From assembly GCF_021018895.1 (NCBI RefSeq), contig NC_079364.1, positions 11,425,885 to 11,489,884 of the forward strand: a stretch of 64,000 nucleotides of DNA. Reading direction: 5' to 3'. Positions 11,901 through 24,104 of this stretch are shown here, one piece after another. A program made the position numbers and the translations under genes. Within the stretch, counting starts at the first letter, position 1; each line of letters begins with the position of its first letter. The notes beneath the pieces are model-generated. The model searched no databases. It saw only the letters and a list, made by a program, of their open reading frames with translations, and was not told where the DNA came from. This DNA is from Seriola aureovittata. Lineage: Eukaryota > Chordata > Actinopteri > Carangiformes > Carangidae.

Positions 11901-14900
11901 AAATGTTGTGGGGGCATTGTTTTTCAGGAGACTCTTCAATGGATCGTACCAGAGGGAGAGACCACCTACATGGCTGTTCAGGTTGGAGGGTTGTTGAAAT
12001 AGGAAAACAGAAGAATCAGAACAGAAGAAGACACAATTTATGAGCAGGAATACTATTGATCTTTTCAAACTTTTGGCTAATCTTTTTGTTTGCTTGTGAA
12101 TAGCGGGACATTTCTGCATTTTAAGGCCACTAAAAAAAAAAATACAATTTGGTATTTGCCATTAAAATCTAAAATACATGAAAATACCACAAACATGGGT
12201 GCTTACACTGAAGCAGTGTCACCTCTTGCTAATATGGTTCCACCTCACAAGACTTATCTCGTTTGTGAGACAATCCACCTTAAAATATTCAGCAATCCGC
12301 TTTAGCATAAATACTGAAGCAGATTTAATGGATCTTACCCAAACACTCAAACCCACAGTCATCCAGTTGCCAGTCTGTGCTCTTTTGTGTTTTCGGTGCT
12401 TATGATTATGGTGTGTAAATCTTTACTATTTGCCACAATAACTGAGCATGTAGTAGGTCCACAACAGAAGAAAACTGAACAAACAAACACACACTCGTCA
12501 GTTCTACTCCATACTTAACAGGTTTAATACGACTGCAAACTCAATACACCAATCTAAACTGAACGGGTGTATATGACAGGGATGAAAACAAGAGAGCAGG
12601 GTAAATGGGGACCTCAGCTGATTTATAGCTTCTCTTCTCTCAATGAGAGGCCAGGTGTTTGGATGGCAGTAATCCTTGTCTCTCTGTCTCTCTATCAGCC
12701 AAAAGCAGAGGAGCTCTGCTGCAAAGATGGCCTCTTGGCCCAACTAGGCCTTGATTGGATTAACGTTTCTTTTAAAAAGAATTACTGGTGTTATCGGGTT
12801 CTGTGCTTGCGTTAGTGATTCATTTTCTTGAACCTGTGACAACTTTAGTTTTATCCTTTGTCTTACCAGAGACTCTGAACTGAAATAGACTCGCTTCATG
12901 GAATTCAATGCTTTTAAAGGTTGACACATAAAATACCCCCTGGTGATTTTGAGAGAAAAGATTAAAGTCAATAAAGGACTTATTGAGAATTTCTGTATCA
13001 GTTATCTATCACTGTGACAATATTGCAAGTCCTCATGCCGGGCCAGTCTGTCTGGACACTGTTTTAGAAAATGGAATATATACAAGGAACCCTTGGGCTT
13101 TCACCACAAAAAATTCTGCTTCTATTTCTATTAAGTTCTTTCTCCTAATGAAGTTAGCATGCTAACCAGCTAGCTCCAGCCCGGTCAGTGTAGCGCCCAG
13201 TCTGCCCTGAAGAAGTAGTGATGCTCAGAGTCTCTGCTAGAGAGTAACACAAATAGAAAGTGATTTCAGTGAGCTTTTTTTTCTTTTCCTTTTTTTTTTA
13301 ACGTGGCCCACCCTTCCCATGCTACTCAGTCTCCTAGACTGTTCACGTTCTTCAAAGTGCAGCGTCATATCATCCATATGTGTACGAGAGACTGACATTG
13401 ATGGCTTCCCTTAAGGGTCAAAAGTGGTGGCCTAAACTTCACTTCCTTAATGTGTATTGTCTATGGTGAGATGTGCGAGTCTCTGGCTTCATCCCTATGC
13501 TTGAACAGAGTCTTGGTAAAATAGAGTTAAACTTGACCTGGCACAATAATGCTTTAGGTCTGTAAGCAGAGAAGGATCCCTCTTATTTGTCACCTTTGTT
13601 CTTCTCAAAATTATTTGGACAGCTTGTATGTGACTGGATGTATGGAAACCATATCAAACATACTTCTCAAATGTAATAATTATGTTTAATGGTAAATAAA
13701 CAAAATAAAAAATCATTTTAGTTTGGCCAACATTTCATCTCGCCAAGAAAATGTATTGTAATATCTGACTCACAGCTTACAGTACAGTCACACACTCCAT
13801 GTAATGTGACTCACTGTGGGCGGAAAAGTGTTTGTGAACACCATCGCTTCTGCATTTACCAGACATTTTATTAGACAGACAGGATCCTGAGAAACGTTTC
13901 AGTCTCAGTCTGTCATGGACTTTGATAGCTGAGCATTTCAAGAATGTAAAACTGAACTAGTCTGTGTAACATCTAAGTCATCTTGATAATGTCCCTCTTG
14001 TTCATCGTCTTCAATTACAGCAATGATTAATGTTAAATGAGGTTTGTAAAAGTGAAATGGATAACAGGGAAATGACATTCCTTTTTCTGAATATTTGGGT
14101 AATTAGTGTGTTTCAACAAGAAATACTTTTATCAAGCTATGCTTGATATTTCTGATTCAAATCCAACTCATTCTCATGTAAGATCCATCGCTTTTAGACT
14201 TTCAAAGAACCTAGTAAATGAAATATCCAATGGACAGTCAACTCATGCAACCCACTCATGCAAACTGCAGTGTGAAAAGGTTTAAGACAATATAATGTAT
14301 GGCTTATATGAAGGAAAACTACTATTATGCAAAGGTGTAATGAATACATATGAGCTGTCTTTCAGAGTCCAATGACAACTGAGAAAATAGTGTGGTTTTC
14401 TAAAGCTACCTCAGACATAGAGGACCTGACTTTGCAAGGGCAAAGTCAGTAATCCTGTCACATGCTGATTGGTTCGGATGCATTTGAATGACAGCGCTCA
14501 CCTCATCAGGTATAAGTTCATGTTTGTGTGCACTCCACTCGAGTCTGAGTTGCATTCTAAAGAAAGCTTGATGCTCACATTACCATCCCCCGTGGAGCCC
14601 AGGCAGAGACGTCCTGGTCATTTGCATGCAGCACTCACGCTTGCCTCCCTGTGCTCAAACTGACTGACAATTATAAACAGGAAGTTATTTTCCATTGGTA
14701 TAACAATGTACACAGGTTTACTTCAAATATCTTCTGTGATACTCCAGTGTTTTCTGGTATAGCCCACATTACTCAGAGCTGGAGCAATTTAACAAACTAC
14801 TTTGTGCCCTTCTTTAAAAGAAACATTTCACATGTTGTATTTTAATTGGTGTAGATTCCCAACAAGGCAGTGCTTCATACAGCACCATCACTGCTACAAA

Positions 14901-15150
14901 CATATTTTGAATACTTCTCGAGAGCAGTTGTTGGAAAGGAAATAAAAGGCTAACTACTAATGGAATAAAATATATCAACAGATGTAGTGGACTTTTAGCG
15001 GTTTTGTTTTGCTATGTGTTGATTTGGAAAATAAAATAAATCAACGATATTTCTGATAATTAAGTGACAGCTGTGTAGAATTAGTAGTAAATAGGGATAT
15101 AGGGATACAAATGGGGCTGAAGTGGCTCATAAATGACAAGAGATAAAAGG
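8999..15150. other. Non-coding DNA, no gene recognised
   Basis: No reading frame resembles a protein family. The longest frame, 114 codons on the minus strand at 11775-12119, is not recognisable. A-rich and T-rich runs occur near 9065-9090, 10045-10060, 12128-12142 and 13277-13300. A slightly more GC-rich patch near 14460-14640 holds a GATTGGTT box and an ATTTGCAT octamer at about 14618, but there is no supporting gene structure. Confidence 0.55.
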
Positions 15151-15434
15151 AGTGAGTGAGACACACACACACACACACCTTAATTGTACAGTTGGTTCAT
15201 TGGCTTTTTTGGGGCATAAAACACACCGACTCTACAAACCCGGAAGCCCTTCAACTCATGCAAAAAATACAAGGTGAAAATCCTCTCACAAACGGCAGCT
15301 CTCGCTGGGTTCCTGTTCAATGGGTGGTGACGTCATCACTCTCAGTGCTTGCAATAGTTTCCGTCAGTGACTGCGTTTTTTCGTCTTTCTTTCTCCGACT
15401 CTTCATTTGCCATTGTGTGTGAATGAACACAATG
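15151..15434 (+). promoter_or_regulatory. Candidate promoter with short first exon (ETS, CRE, splice donor)
   Basis: The block starts with a short (CA)n at about 15162-15178. A reverse CCAAT (ATTGG) lies near 15200 and an ETS-type site, CCCGGAAG, at 15239-15246. A perfect palindromic cAMP-response element, TGACGTCA, is at 15328-15335. The sequence from about 15230 to 15400 retains more CpGs than its surroundings. About 100 bp after the CRE, the sequence AACACAAT/GTAAGTTT puts a consensus 5' splice site at 15434/15435. Together these resemble a TATA-less promoter followed by a short, possibly untranslated first exon on the plus strand. No downstream coding exon is recognised, so this could be a lncRNA start, a distal alternative promoter or chance. 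Confidence 0.3.
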
Positions 15435-16705
15435 TAAGTTTATTTATTTGTTATATATCGATTTATATACATAAACATTAGTGATTTACTCAGCAGTCAA
15501 GTTGCATGATTAGTTGAAAATAAGGAAGAATTGTAAGATTGTTTAGTTTAGTTGGGGGATTTACTTGGGTTTGGTTTTGTGGTCAGTGTGTTGCAATTGT
15601 TATTACTGTTAGCCTTTAAATTTTACTATCTATTAAGAATTGTAAAAAGAATTATCAGGGCTTGTGCAATTTCTTTTGATGTAATCTTCATTACTGATCC
15701 AATCATGTTACATTAGATCTTACATCCTGGAGCTCATAATTGCTCAGCACTGTAATAGGTTAAATGGTGACCTTGTTTAACTAAGGTTAATGTAGCTTTA
15801 TATTAAGGAGACAGTGGGCCAAACTGAGCACTGGCTAAGGATAAATAGGTTCAGTTGTATAATGATTGAAGTTACGTGGCCTGTTATGTTAATTCCCAGA
15901 TTCGTTTTCTTGTAGACCACACAAACACATTGGATTTTACTCATATTCACATTTTTCACTCTGTGATGAAGTAAAGTGACTTGAGCGTTGTCTTTGACCC
16001 GATTGTCTGACTAGAATCACATCTGTTGACACAGACCTGTTACATGTCTAATGGACAGTAGTCCTTAGCATAATGTCCATTGGACCAATTTTCACTATAC
16101 AACAACAATATGTGGTTGTAGAGCAACGACCACAGAAAGTGCTGGCGCTCTTATCACAAGAGACTGTTGATTACAAGAGGGTGAGTTGAAATCACTGATG
16201 AAGTATGCCATAAGTAATAGGGCTATATCATATTGATGTTCACTTTACAGAAAACATTATAGACAATATTATGCATATTGTGTAATAGCATAGTCTTTGT
16301 ATATCTGTAACATGAACTGTATATTTTGATTGGTTAAGGTGCCTTAGTTGTGTCACCAAATGTCTATGTATGTCTCTGGAGGCAAAAAAGCAAAAGTAAG
16401 TTGCCATCAGTCTTCTTGTCAAACTTTTTGCTAATAAACCCATTTCCAAAAACTTTAAACTATTTCTTTAATAATTATAGAGAGATGCTGAAATGACTTT
16501 TAAAAATGCCTTACCGGAGAACATTATTTCCATAGGCAATTGAGGATCTGATTTCCCAAAGAAATGTAAATTAGCTTCTTATTGTGAAAAAATGCATTTG
16601 GAATGTTGATTTAAAGCAAAAAAAAAAGAGCATGTTGTTAAAAGTAACTTTATGATTCATCTGTAGTCTGTGTTACTATAAAAAAGAAAAAAAGCATTAC
16701 GTCTA
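15435..16705. other. Non-coding DNA, no gene recognised
   Basis: This is AT-rich, non-repetitive sequence between the promoter-like patch and the Tc1-like element. No protein-like frame is seen. An A-run near 16616-16628 is the only simple repeat of note. Confidence 0.6.
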
Positions 16706-16805
16706 TACACTCAAGCACTTGTACACCTGCTTATTATCCATTCAGCCAATCATGTGGTAGCAGCACAAAGCATATAATCATGCAGCTACAGGTTCACTTA
16801 ATGTA

Positions 16806-18160
16806 ATCACAGTTACTTTGACTGTGGCAGGACTGTTGGTATCACACTATTTTAACCTTGTGCAGCAGCTGTATTTCTTGCAAACTAGGAACCATCTTGC
16901 CAGGCTCCAAGCTATTCACTTGTGGCAGAATAACAGTGGTTTGGACCAATCGGAGGAACTACTGGCAGCTATGGAGAAGCGACTGTTTTGGTATTCATAA
17001 AAGAGCCTCTTAAGCAAAGATTTTCCTTTTGAAAATATCAAGAATCATCTAAAGACATGCTAACTAGCTTTCAAAGCTCCTCAGACTGGTGGTTGTTGTT
17101 GTATTGTGTTTCCTCTTTGGCACTCTTTTACTACATCATATGATAGACAGATGGTTCACTCCAATCACCTGCCAAGTGTTTTTTTTTAAAGCGTCTCCCA
17201 TTTTCCAGTTTCCAACGAAGCCTTCCCTGATGGTTCCCTGCAACAAACCATCTGGCTCATCATGTTAAGACAACTGTGGATCTCCTGGGATATTTTAAGT
17301 GCAAATATCTGGAGTTTCTAAAACAAAAAACAAACAAACAAACACAAAAAAAAAAAAAAAAAAGACTGAAATGCCTTGTTGATGAGAGAGGTCAGAGGAG
17401 TTGAATGGCCAGACTGGTTCTAGCTGACAGAAAAGCTATGGTAACTCTGATAACCACTCTTTACGACTGTGGTGAGCAGAGAAGCATCTCAGAACGAACA
17501 ACACATCAAACAATGAGGTGGATGAGCTACAGCAGCAGAAGACCACATTGGGTTCCACTCCTTTCTGCCCAGAACATTAGTCTGAGGCACAGCAGTAGAC
17601 AATTGAAGACTGGAAAAACTTAACCTGATCTGATGAATCTGGATTTCTGCTGAGGCAGCAGATGGTAGAGTCAGAATTTGGCATAAACAAAACGAATCCA
17701 TGGACCCGACCTGACTTCTGTCAACAGTCCAGGCTGGTGGTGGTGGCACATTATGGGCCCTTCAATACCAATCAATCATTGTTTGAATGCCCGAATATTG
17801 TTGCTGACCATGTGCTTCCCTTTATGGATATAATTTACCATCTTCCAACATGTACTTCCAGCAGGATAATGCACCATGTCACAGAGCAAAAGTCGTCTCA
17901 AACTGGTTTCCTGAACATGACAATGAGTTCAGTGCACTTCAGTGGCCTCCCCAGTCTCCATCTGAATCAGATCTGAATCCTATGGGATGTGGTAGAACAG
18001 CAGATTGGCAGCACAAATGTGCAGCTGACAAATCTGCAGAAAATATGTGATGCAATCATGTCAACATGGACATGACAGCACTGAATGTTTCCAACATGTT
18101 GTGGAATCTATGGCACAATGAACTGAGGCTGTTGTGAGAGCAAAGGGAGGCCCTATTTAG
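16806..18160 (+). pseudogene. Tc1-like transposase pseudogene
   Basis: The fragments match the fish Tc1 transposase in order. An N-terminal remnant around 16806-16845 is followed, after an insertion, by a helix-turn-helix remnant near 17268. A clean stretch beginning MARLVLADRKA starts at 17405. The DDE region follows: the first acidic motif (SDES) is at about 17629-17640, preceded by an in-frame TGA where Trp is expected. The second motif, QQDNAPCH, is at about 17859-17882. The third motif should read LNP(I/M)E, but a deletion of about 11 bp near 17981 removes the Glu and shifts the frame. The C-terminus ends at the TAG at 18158-18160. No start codon is kept. The gene is certainly dead. Confidence 0.9.
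16846..17262. other. About 400 bp of foreign DNA inside the Tc1 transposase
   Basis: Transposase homology stops after the segment encoding the GxxVG-like motif (about 16845) and resumes near 17263 in the first helix-turn-helix. The DNA between does not match the transposase and replaces roughly 25-30 bp of it. It is complex sequence, not low-complexity, and includes a T-run at about 17178-17187. I see no terminal inverted repeat and no clear target duplication. It may be a second, unrecognised repeat or a gene-conversion patch. Confidence 0.6.
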
Positions 18161-18192
18161 TTTTAGTATGATGTAAGTGCTCGGTGAGTGTA

Positions 18193-19117
18193 CACCATCA
18201 CCATTAGGTAGATGTTTAGCACAAGTAAAAGTCATGCAGCAATGGAGGACAGATGCTTGTTTGTTAAATAAAAAACTTGAAAATGAAATGATTCTTTTCA
18301 TGTCTCTCATTGTCTCAATCAGACTAGAGATGTATTTAAAAGTTGTTGAATGTATCTCTAAAGCTTTGGGAAATAACTAAATTTACTTTATTCAAAACAC
18401 ATTTATGTTCAGTAAGTACAGCATGATGTACATATTGTCTTGCAAGCCTGTGGGAGTTGGCTTTGGAGCCAGTATTGTCCGTAATTATTATTATTCAAGT
18501 ACAATATCCCCTTTGTACCTTATGGCTCATGTAACAATGATACTGTACATTAATGTACTTATATGACAGAGAAGATTTCATTAGTATTTTTAAAGATGCT
18601 AAGAGCACTTTAAATTGCCAATACATTCATCACAAGAAAAATTCATTTGAAATTAATCAAAAGGTTTTATGTTACTGCTCAGATGGAAACCTGAGTGCAT
18701 TATCCTCTGCACCAAAAGGCTCCCAACATAAACAAGAGTGAGCAACTGAGTTGCTCTCTCATCCTCACATCTTTACCTACTTACAGTACATAATGTGGAA
18801 ATAATCACCACTTAGTGGGACGCGATCACAATTACATATGTATTCTGCATCATTTTTGACCTGTGTGAATACAATGTTTGTAATTACGTTTCATTTGTAT
18901 TTTTAGTTTATCTGTACCACTTAAAAGTAGGTTGCATTTAGTTTCTTTCTTCTGTAAGCTTCCCACAATGTAAGTAGATGAATAGTATAATGTGTGCAAT
19001 ATGTGGTTATTTATATTGAAGAATATTTCAGTGCTAAATAAATAAGTGACAACAGATGTCCATTTAAGATATTTCATCATAGTATTGATCAAATGCCTAA
19101 ATTTCTTTATTTATATT

Positions 19118-19120
<3 letters not shown>
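18193..19120. other. Non-coding DNA, no gene recognised
   Basis: This is AT-rich unique sequence between the Tc1-like element and an (AT) microsatellite. Frames are short and unrecognised. A block near 18780-18890 with AATTAC cores could be regulatory, but the support is too thin to call. Confidence 0.6.
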
Positions 19121-19161
<41 letters not shown>

Positions 19162-19205
19162 ATATATATATATATAATATATATATATATATATAATATA
19201 ATATA

Positions 19206-19236
<31 letters not shown>
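19121..19236. repeat. Long imperfect (AT)n tract
   Basis: About 115 bp is almost entirely alternating A and T with a few AAT/ATA phase breaks. It is self-complementary, likely to extrude cruciforms and likely to vary in length. The tyrosine/isoleucine-rich minus-strand frame across it is an artefact. Confidence 0.97.
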
Positions 19237-20577
19237 TAAAAAACCACAAGGTTTCTCTTTTAGATGTATGAAAGTAATAGTTAAACAACAGTCAGTAGTG
19301 CCTGAGATGGAAATAGCAAAAATTTACATGACATCGATCAAAATAGAAATTATGATGAAATCATAAGTGTGATTAGTTGGCTGCATGATGTTAAATGCAT
19401 TTGTGTAGGAAGGCACTCGAGTGTAATCAAAATTAGGTTTAATTGAATATATTGGATATAAAATTTCCGACAAAAATAAACATAAAAAAATATCGGTTGT
19501 CAAATTAATATTGAGTTCCCAAGCAGCTGCCGCTTTCTAGACATGCTGTCGGTGCAAAAAGCTGAATAGTGGAATAGATTTTTCTTTCCTGGAGGCTCAC
19601 TGTATTTGTGAACTTTTTGCAGGGTTTTTGGAAAGAGCTGCTATTGTTAATTGGAAAATGGGTTGAGGTGGAAGATACCACAAAAAAGCAGCAGCACCAA
19701 GGTCCATGGAGGTATTAAAGCTTAACACTGGCATAATTTTGCTTTTGGCTCATTGCCATTTGTCGGCTTACTGCAGCTGAAAAGCACTGGTAACTTTCAC
19801 ATATCAACACCTTCTGCATGTGTTGCTACTTGCTGAGACGCCATTCTCGTTTAAAAGCCATATTACAGCAAAAAAAAAAAAAAAGAAAAAAAAGGCAAAG
19901 AGGCCCCTTTATTATGATAAAATTGATACTTTTTACAGGTACTATTGTCAACTCATGTTGAGCTGTAGATGACCATCCAACATAATTGATGTACATGTTT
20001 ATGTGTAGCTGTTTTGAACATGTACAGACACCACCACCAGCCCCTCCACTACCAACAACCACCTCCTCAAATTAATCCACTGAGCTTGTGCATGACCTGA
20101 ATCAAAACATTGTACAAGGTGCCTTTATTAAACAGCTTGTTACTCAGTCAAAACAATTAGGACTGTGCATTACAGAAGTGGTATCCTGGCAACTGGGTAT
20201 GGCAATGCAGAAATAGAAAGAGACAAGAGAGAGAAAGGCCCGTACATGCTGCCATAACTGATTTGTTAAATTTGACTTCATGCCTGTTGATCTACTTATT
20301 TATTTTGCATTGATGTTGTCGGCAATAAGGTAAGGCCGCAGGAAGTTTGTGGTGAGACTGAGACTGATGGTTTGTCCAAGTTGCAAGCAGAGCTGCGACT
20401 GTGAGTCCAACCCACAGGCTCCTGATAGAGCCAAGCAGTGCTACAGGGACTTGCTACAGAAGATAATTTTGACAGTGGCTGGAGGGCTTTTCCCTACTGT
20501 TATTTAGTATTCCCGCCACATACACACACCAGCGCATGTGCATGTGCATGTGCAGTCCCTACTTCTTTCCATTTCTC

Positions 20578-20582
<5 letters not shown>
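19237..20582. other. Non-coding DNA, no gene recognised
   Basis: No protein-like frame is seen. An A-rich run lies at about 19869-19893. A small GCATGT repeat near 20533-20553 leads into the large CA microsatellite. The rest is unique AT-rich sequence. Confidence 0.6.

Positions 20583-20667
<85 letters not shown>
20583..20667. repeat. (CA)n microsatellite, about 42 units
   Basis: This is a pure CA run of about 85 bp. Three overlapping frames of alternating Thr-His or Cys-Val come from it and are not genes. It is the longest uninterrupted dinucleotide in the window and can adopt Z-DNA. Confidence 0.99.
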
Positions 20668-20670
<3 letters not shown>

Positions 20671-21305
20671 GTGAACACCTCCTATCATCTCTCTGTGCTT
20701 TCAAGGAGAAGAGATTGGTTTCTTTTTTGATGTGAAGTGACCCCCTGACAATGAAGTGTAATTAGGCTGCACACTTTACAGTACCATTTGGATTGTGCTG
20801 TGCAGCTAGAGGTTTAGAAAACACATATGCTTGCAGATTACAATAAAACAGACAAACTTATTATTTTTAGAGATAATTAGGTGACTGACACAAAAGGAAC
20901 ATTACATTTTGGACACATGATATGGAGAGCAACTATACCAATCTTTTGACTGTGCAATCAGAGAAGGTTTAACGATCTTGAGATATCACTAATAGCTCTC
21001 TTTAAATGTACACAACTCCTTTAGGCTAAAGAATGCTGTTTCTTCTAATGTATAAATGGATGGCATGCTCATGAAATGGAAGAAGCAATGCATGCTAAAC
21101 AACATTATTTGGCCATTAATTAGATTATTCTTGTGTTTTGACCTTTACCAAAGGGTTAAAATAGATTAAATTTATATTAGGAGGTTAATGGACAATGTCT
21201 TTATTGCTAAACTAAATGAAAACACATTAAAAACGACACCCTCAGATGTAATGGTGCACAAGCACTCAACATGTGCGCACACACACATATAAGCTCGCGC
21301 ACACA

Positions 21306-21342
<37 letters not shown>

Positions 21343-24058
21343 CTTTTAGATACACATCATTAGCCACAGCAGGTTTTAAAGTGGCAGTTTAGGATGACTT
21401 GTCACTCACTCTACTGCCTCCACCTTGCTACATTCAGGGCTGCCAGGCCAGTATAACGACAGGAGCAGCGGCGCCAAGCACACTATGCTAACAGCTAAGC
21501 AGAACATAAGGTGACATTGACACAGTCATTGCACCAGCTCTGGTTCTACCCCATGACGTCAGTGTCCTTCGACAGGGAGCACACAGGATGTGGGCTAGCT
21601 GAATCATGTGATCGGCCATCCCTATCCCTATTTGTCAGAGTCTCAGCTCTAACGCTACTACCTGTATACTGGGGTGGAGGTGGGGATAGGGGTGCGGGGG
21701 TGGGGGTTTGATGCACGAGAGCTGCGTATGACAAGTACCGTCCAAAGAGAGGATGAGAGACATAGACGGATAGACGGAAAGAGAGGGAGAGGTAGAGAGA
21801 GCTCTTGTCTGCATGCAGTACCTGGAATAGAGTACTGAGGCTTTCTGCCATCAGTCATGAAGCATCCATAAAGCATGCAGAGATAAGGTTAAACAGCATT
21901 TAAAGCACATGGTTATAAATGGCTGACCATGACCTTAAAGTCTCAAGGGAAGAGACAAAAAAAAAAAAGAGAGAAGTGGGGAGAAAGGAATGAAAGTAGA
22001 AATCTGAAGTAATGAATATAAAAACACAGAAAGGACAAGAAAAGGACAGAAATGAGAGAATGTAAAAGAGTGATATAAAAGGATGTTAAAGACATCCTAT
22101 CCAGAGTGAGGCTCAGTGAAAAAGAAAGTGTCAGACTGATGATACCATATATAAAGAGGTTAATAGAGAGCGAGAACAGAAAAAGAGGTTTAGAAAATGA
22201 AAAGGCAGTTGACTTTGCTTTGTTGTTGGTTTACTTGTGCTGTATCTCCTCAACGCAGGAAATCAAATGAATATGACAAAAATGTGACCCTTGGGCCTTA
22301 AACTTCTCATCTGTTAAACAAAAACATGTACATCGTTGAATTAATCAAAATAAGATAATAAATATCCTACGAACACTTTGCACAAAAGAAAAGGGAAATT
22401 ATCCTCTCAAAACCTTTGATCCTCTACAACTTCCTGTGCTCTCTCTTGTCTCTGTTGAGGTTATAAGAGAGAGTAATTATTTTTAATATATGCACACAGT
22501 GAATTTTTGTATTTGTTTTGAGTTGTGTTAACATTAACCTCCTTCATGATTCATTTTAAACAAATGAATTTGCTTAGCATTCTAGCATACATCTGCTCCC
22601 CCATTCTCACCTGTATGTGCTATCACAGAGTCAAATACAATGTCAGATCTAATTGAGTTGCGAAGCTGTATTCACACAGTTACAACTGGGGGCGAAGGCT
22701 GAGCTGCTACCATGCTTGTCAATAAAACTCCATTAAAATGAACACATCATAATTACTGGCTCTATTATCCTTCAAGATCTAGGACAGAGGCGCCCCCTTG
22801 AAATTGGCTGACTAACTACTCCATATGTGCATGGCCAATAGAAATAATTGTCCTTGTGTGTAGTGGTGACATGTAAACAGAGTCATATCAGAGTTTGTGA
22901 CTAAAACAATCAATTTCAAGGTGCTCCCAACCAACGCATTCCTATTGGCAATTATTGGACAAGTAAACAGAATGGTGCAAACATTATTAACAAACTGCTG
23001 CATGGTAAGAAACAACACAGCTATGTTTATAGATTTACTCCAACTAAGATGGGTTTCACAATTATTATTATTATTATTATTTTCACAAAATAGGATTCAT
23101 TTTCTTTTATTGTCTTTGATTGTGGAGAAGGGAAAGGAGCAGCACCTGTTGTTTACCATGCATGCAAAAAGATTTATCATTACACTAACAGCCTTGCAAT
23201 CGGTAAACAATGACAGTTGTTTTGGGGTGGTTCAAAACAAATCATGCACAGTATCTATGAAACCAGATCCTTGATGGGACACACGTTTGATAAACAAGAA
23301 AAAGTGGACTCTTTCAGATATGGCATTCGCTGCAATCTTGCCGCATCTATAAGCTGCTTGAGCGGATTTGATTTATTCACCATCTTAACTTGTGAGTGGC
23401 TGTGGCTTAGTTGCACCACTCCTGTTGCTACACACAAAAAAGAAGAGATTAAGAGACTAATGCTTTTAGAACAAAGTGGAGCTGCCGGTCTGTTGTGAGA
23501 TTTGACACTATGCTGTTTTAAATCTGCAGAAATGAAGAGCTTACAGAGGTAAGGATGTAGTAATGCTCTCATCTCCTAAAGGAATTAACAGTCCTCACGA
23601 TGAAGGGGAAAATGAATCCTTGATTAATAGTTTGGATAGGGGTATGCACAGATGTAGGCTAGATAGCATCTTTCTAATCTCTTCTTGTGATGTGTTACTC
23701 CCCCCCACTTTTTTTTCTTCTTGTGTGTACAGAATAGCATGAAAAGGCAAGATGGATTGTCCGATGTTTGAGGAGAGATTGTTCTGGAAGCCAGCTGTGA
23801 AACTGGGATGATGCCCTGCATAAGTTACATAGTCAGATCAGACCCCTAAGCTTGCCAAAAAAGATGTGGTCCAATCCCCGCTCTTCTCTCGCTTCCAAAA
23901 AGATCAGATTAGAGTTTCTTGATATTGAGTGTTCTGTTCTTTTGCTTTAAACTAAATCTTACTTTAAAGTTTTATCTTCAAACATTGACCTTTCAACCAC
24001 AGATTTTTTTTTTCTTGTTACATTGCTGTTCTTCATTATCCCTGGCATTGACCTCGCC
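20668..24058. other. Non-coding DNA with CA and purine-rich tracts
   Basis: A CA/CG-alternating tract lies at about 21270-21338. A purine-rich (GA/AAAG) stretch covers about 21957-22200. An (ATT) run lies at about 23062-23084. The frames at 22897-23274 (+) and 23255-23572 (-) have no recognised domain. Confidence 0.55.
21270..21338. repeat. (CA)n microsatellite with CG interruptions
   Basis: Alternating purine-pyrimidine sequence, mainly CA with several GCGC interruptions in its left half, ends in a clean CA run from about 21311 to 21338. This composition favours Z-DNA. Confidence 0.95.
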
Positions 24059-24104
24059 TATGTCACATTAACGTCTGAATGATTTCAGACGTTAATGTGA
24101 CATA
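24059..24104. repeat. Perfect inverted repeat, 21-bp arms, 4-nt spacer
   Basis: The left arm, 24059-24079, begins TATGTCACATTAACG. The right arm, 24084-24104, is its exact reverse complement, and they are separated by TGAT. All 21 pairs match and the next flanking base pair does not. A perfect arm of this length is rare by chance in a window this size. The loop is too short for a normal microRNA precursor. It may be a recent templated palindrome, the collapsed remains of a foldback element, or a protein-binding palindrome. Confidence 0.97.

Larger units (their letters stand above)
16708..18190 (+). mobile_element. Decayed Tc1/mariner-family DNA transposon, interrupted
   Basis: The element runs from CACTCA at 16708, preceded by a TA at 16706-16707, to GGTGAGTG at 18183-18190, followed by TA at 18191-18192. 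These ends match the terminal inverted repeat seen intact in the second copy at 49764-50536, although part of the left repeat is lost. The TA flanks fit the fixed target-site choice of Tc1/mariner elements. The transposase reads on the plus strand and is broken by stops, frameshifts and an insertion of about 400 bp. It cannot be autonomous. Confidence 0.9.

Noticed and set aside
17489..17976. Frames at 17489-17749 (-) and 17662-17976 (+)
   Set aside because: They are out-of-frame shadows of the Tc1 transposase pseudogene.
20438..20735. Overlapping open frames with Thr-His and Cys-Val repeats
   Set aside because: They are translations of the (CA)n microsatellite in different frames and have no other content.
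24059..24104. Palindrome considered as a microRNA precursor
   Set aside because: The 4-nt loop and perfect 21-bp stem do not fit a normal Drosha/Dicer substrate, and the arms match no microRNA I know.
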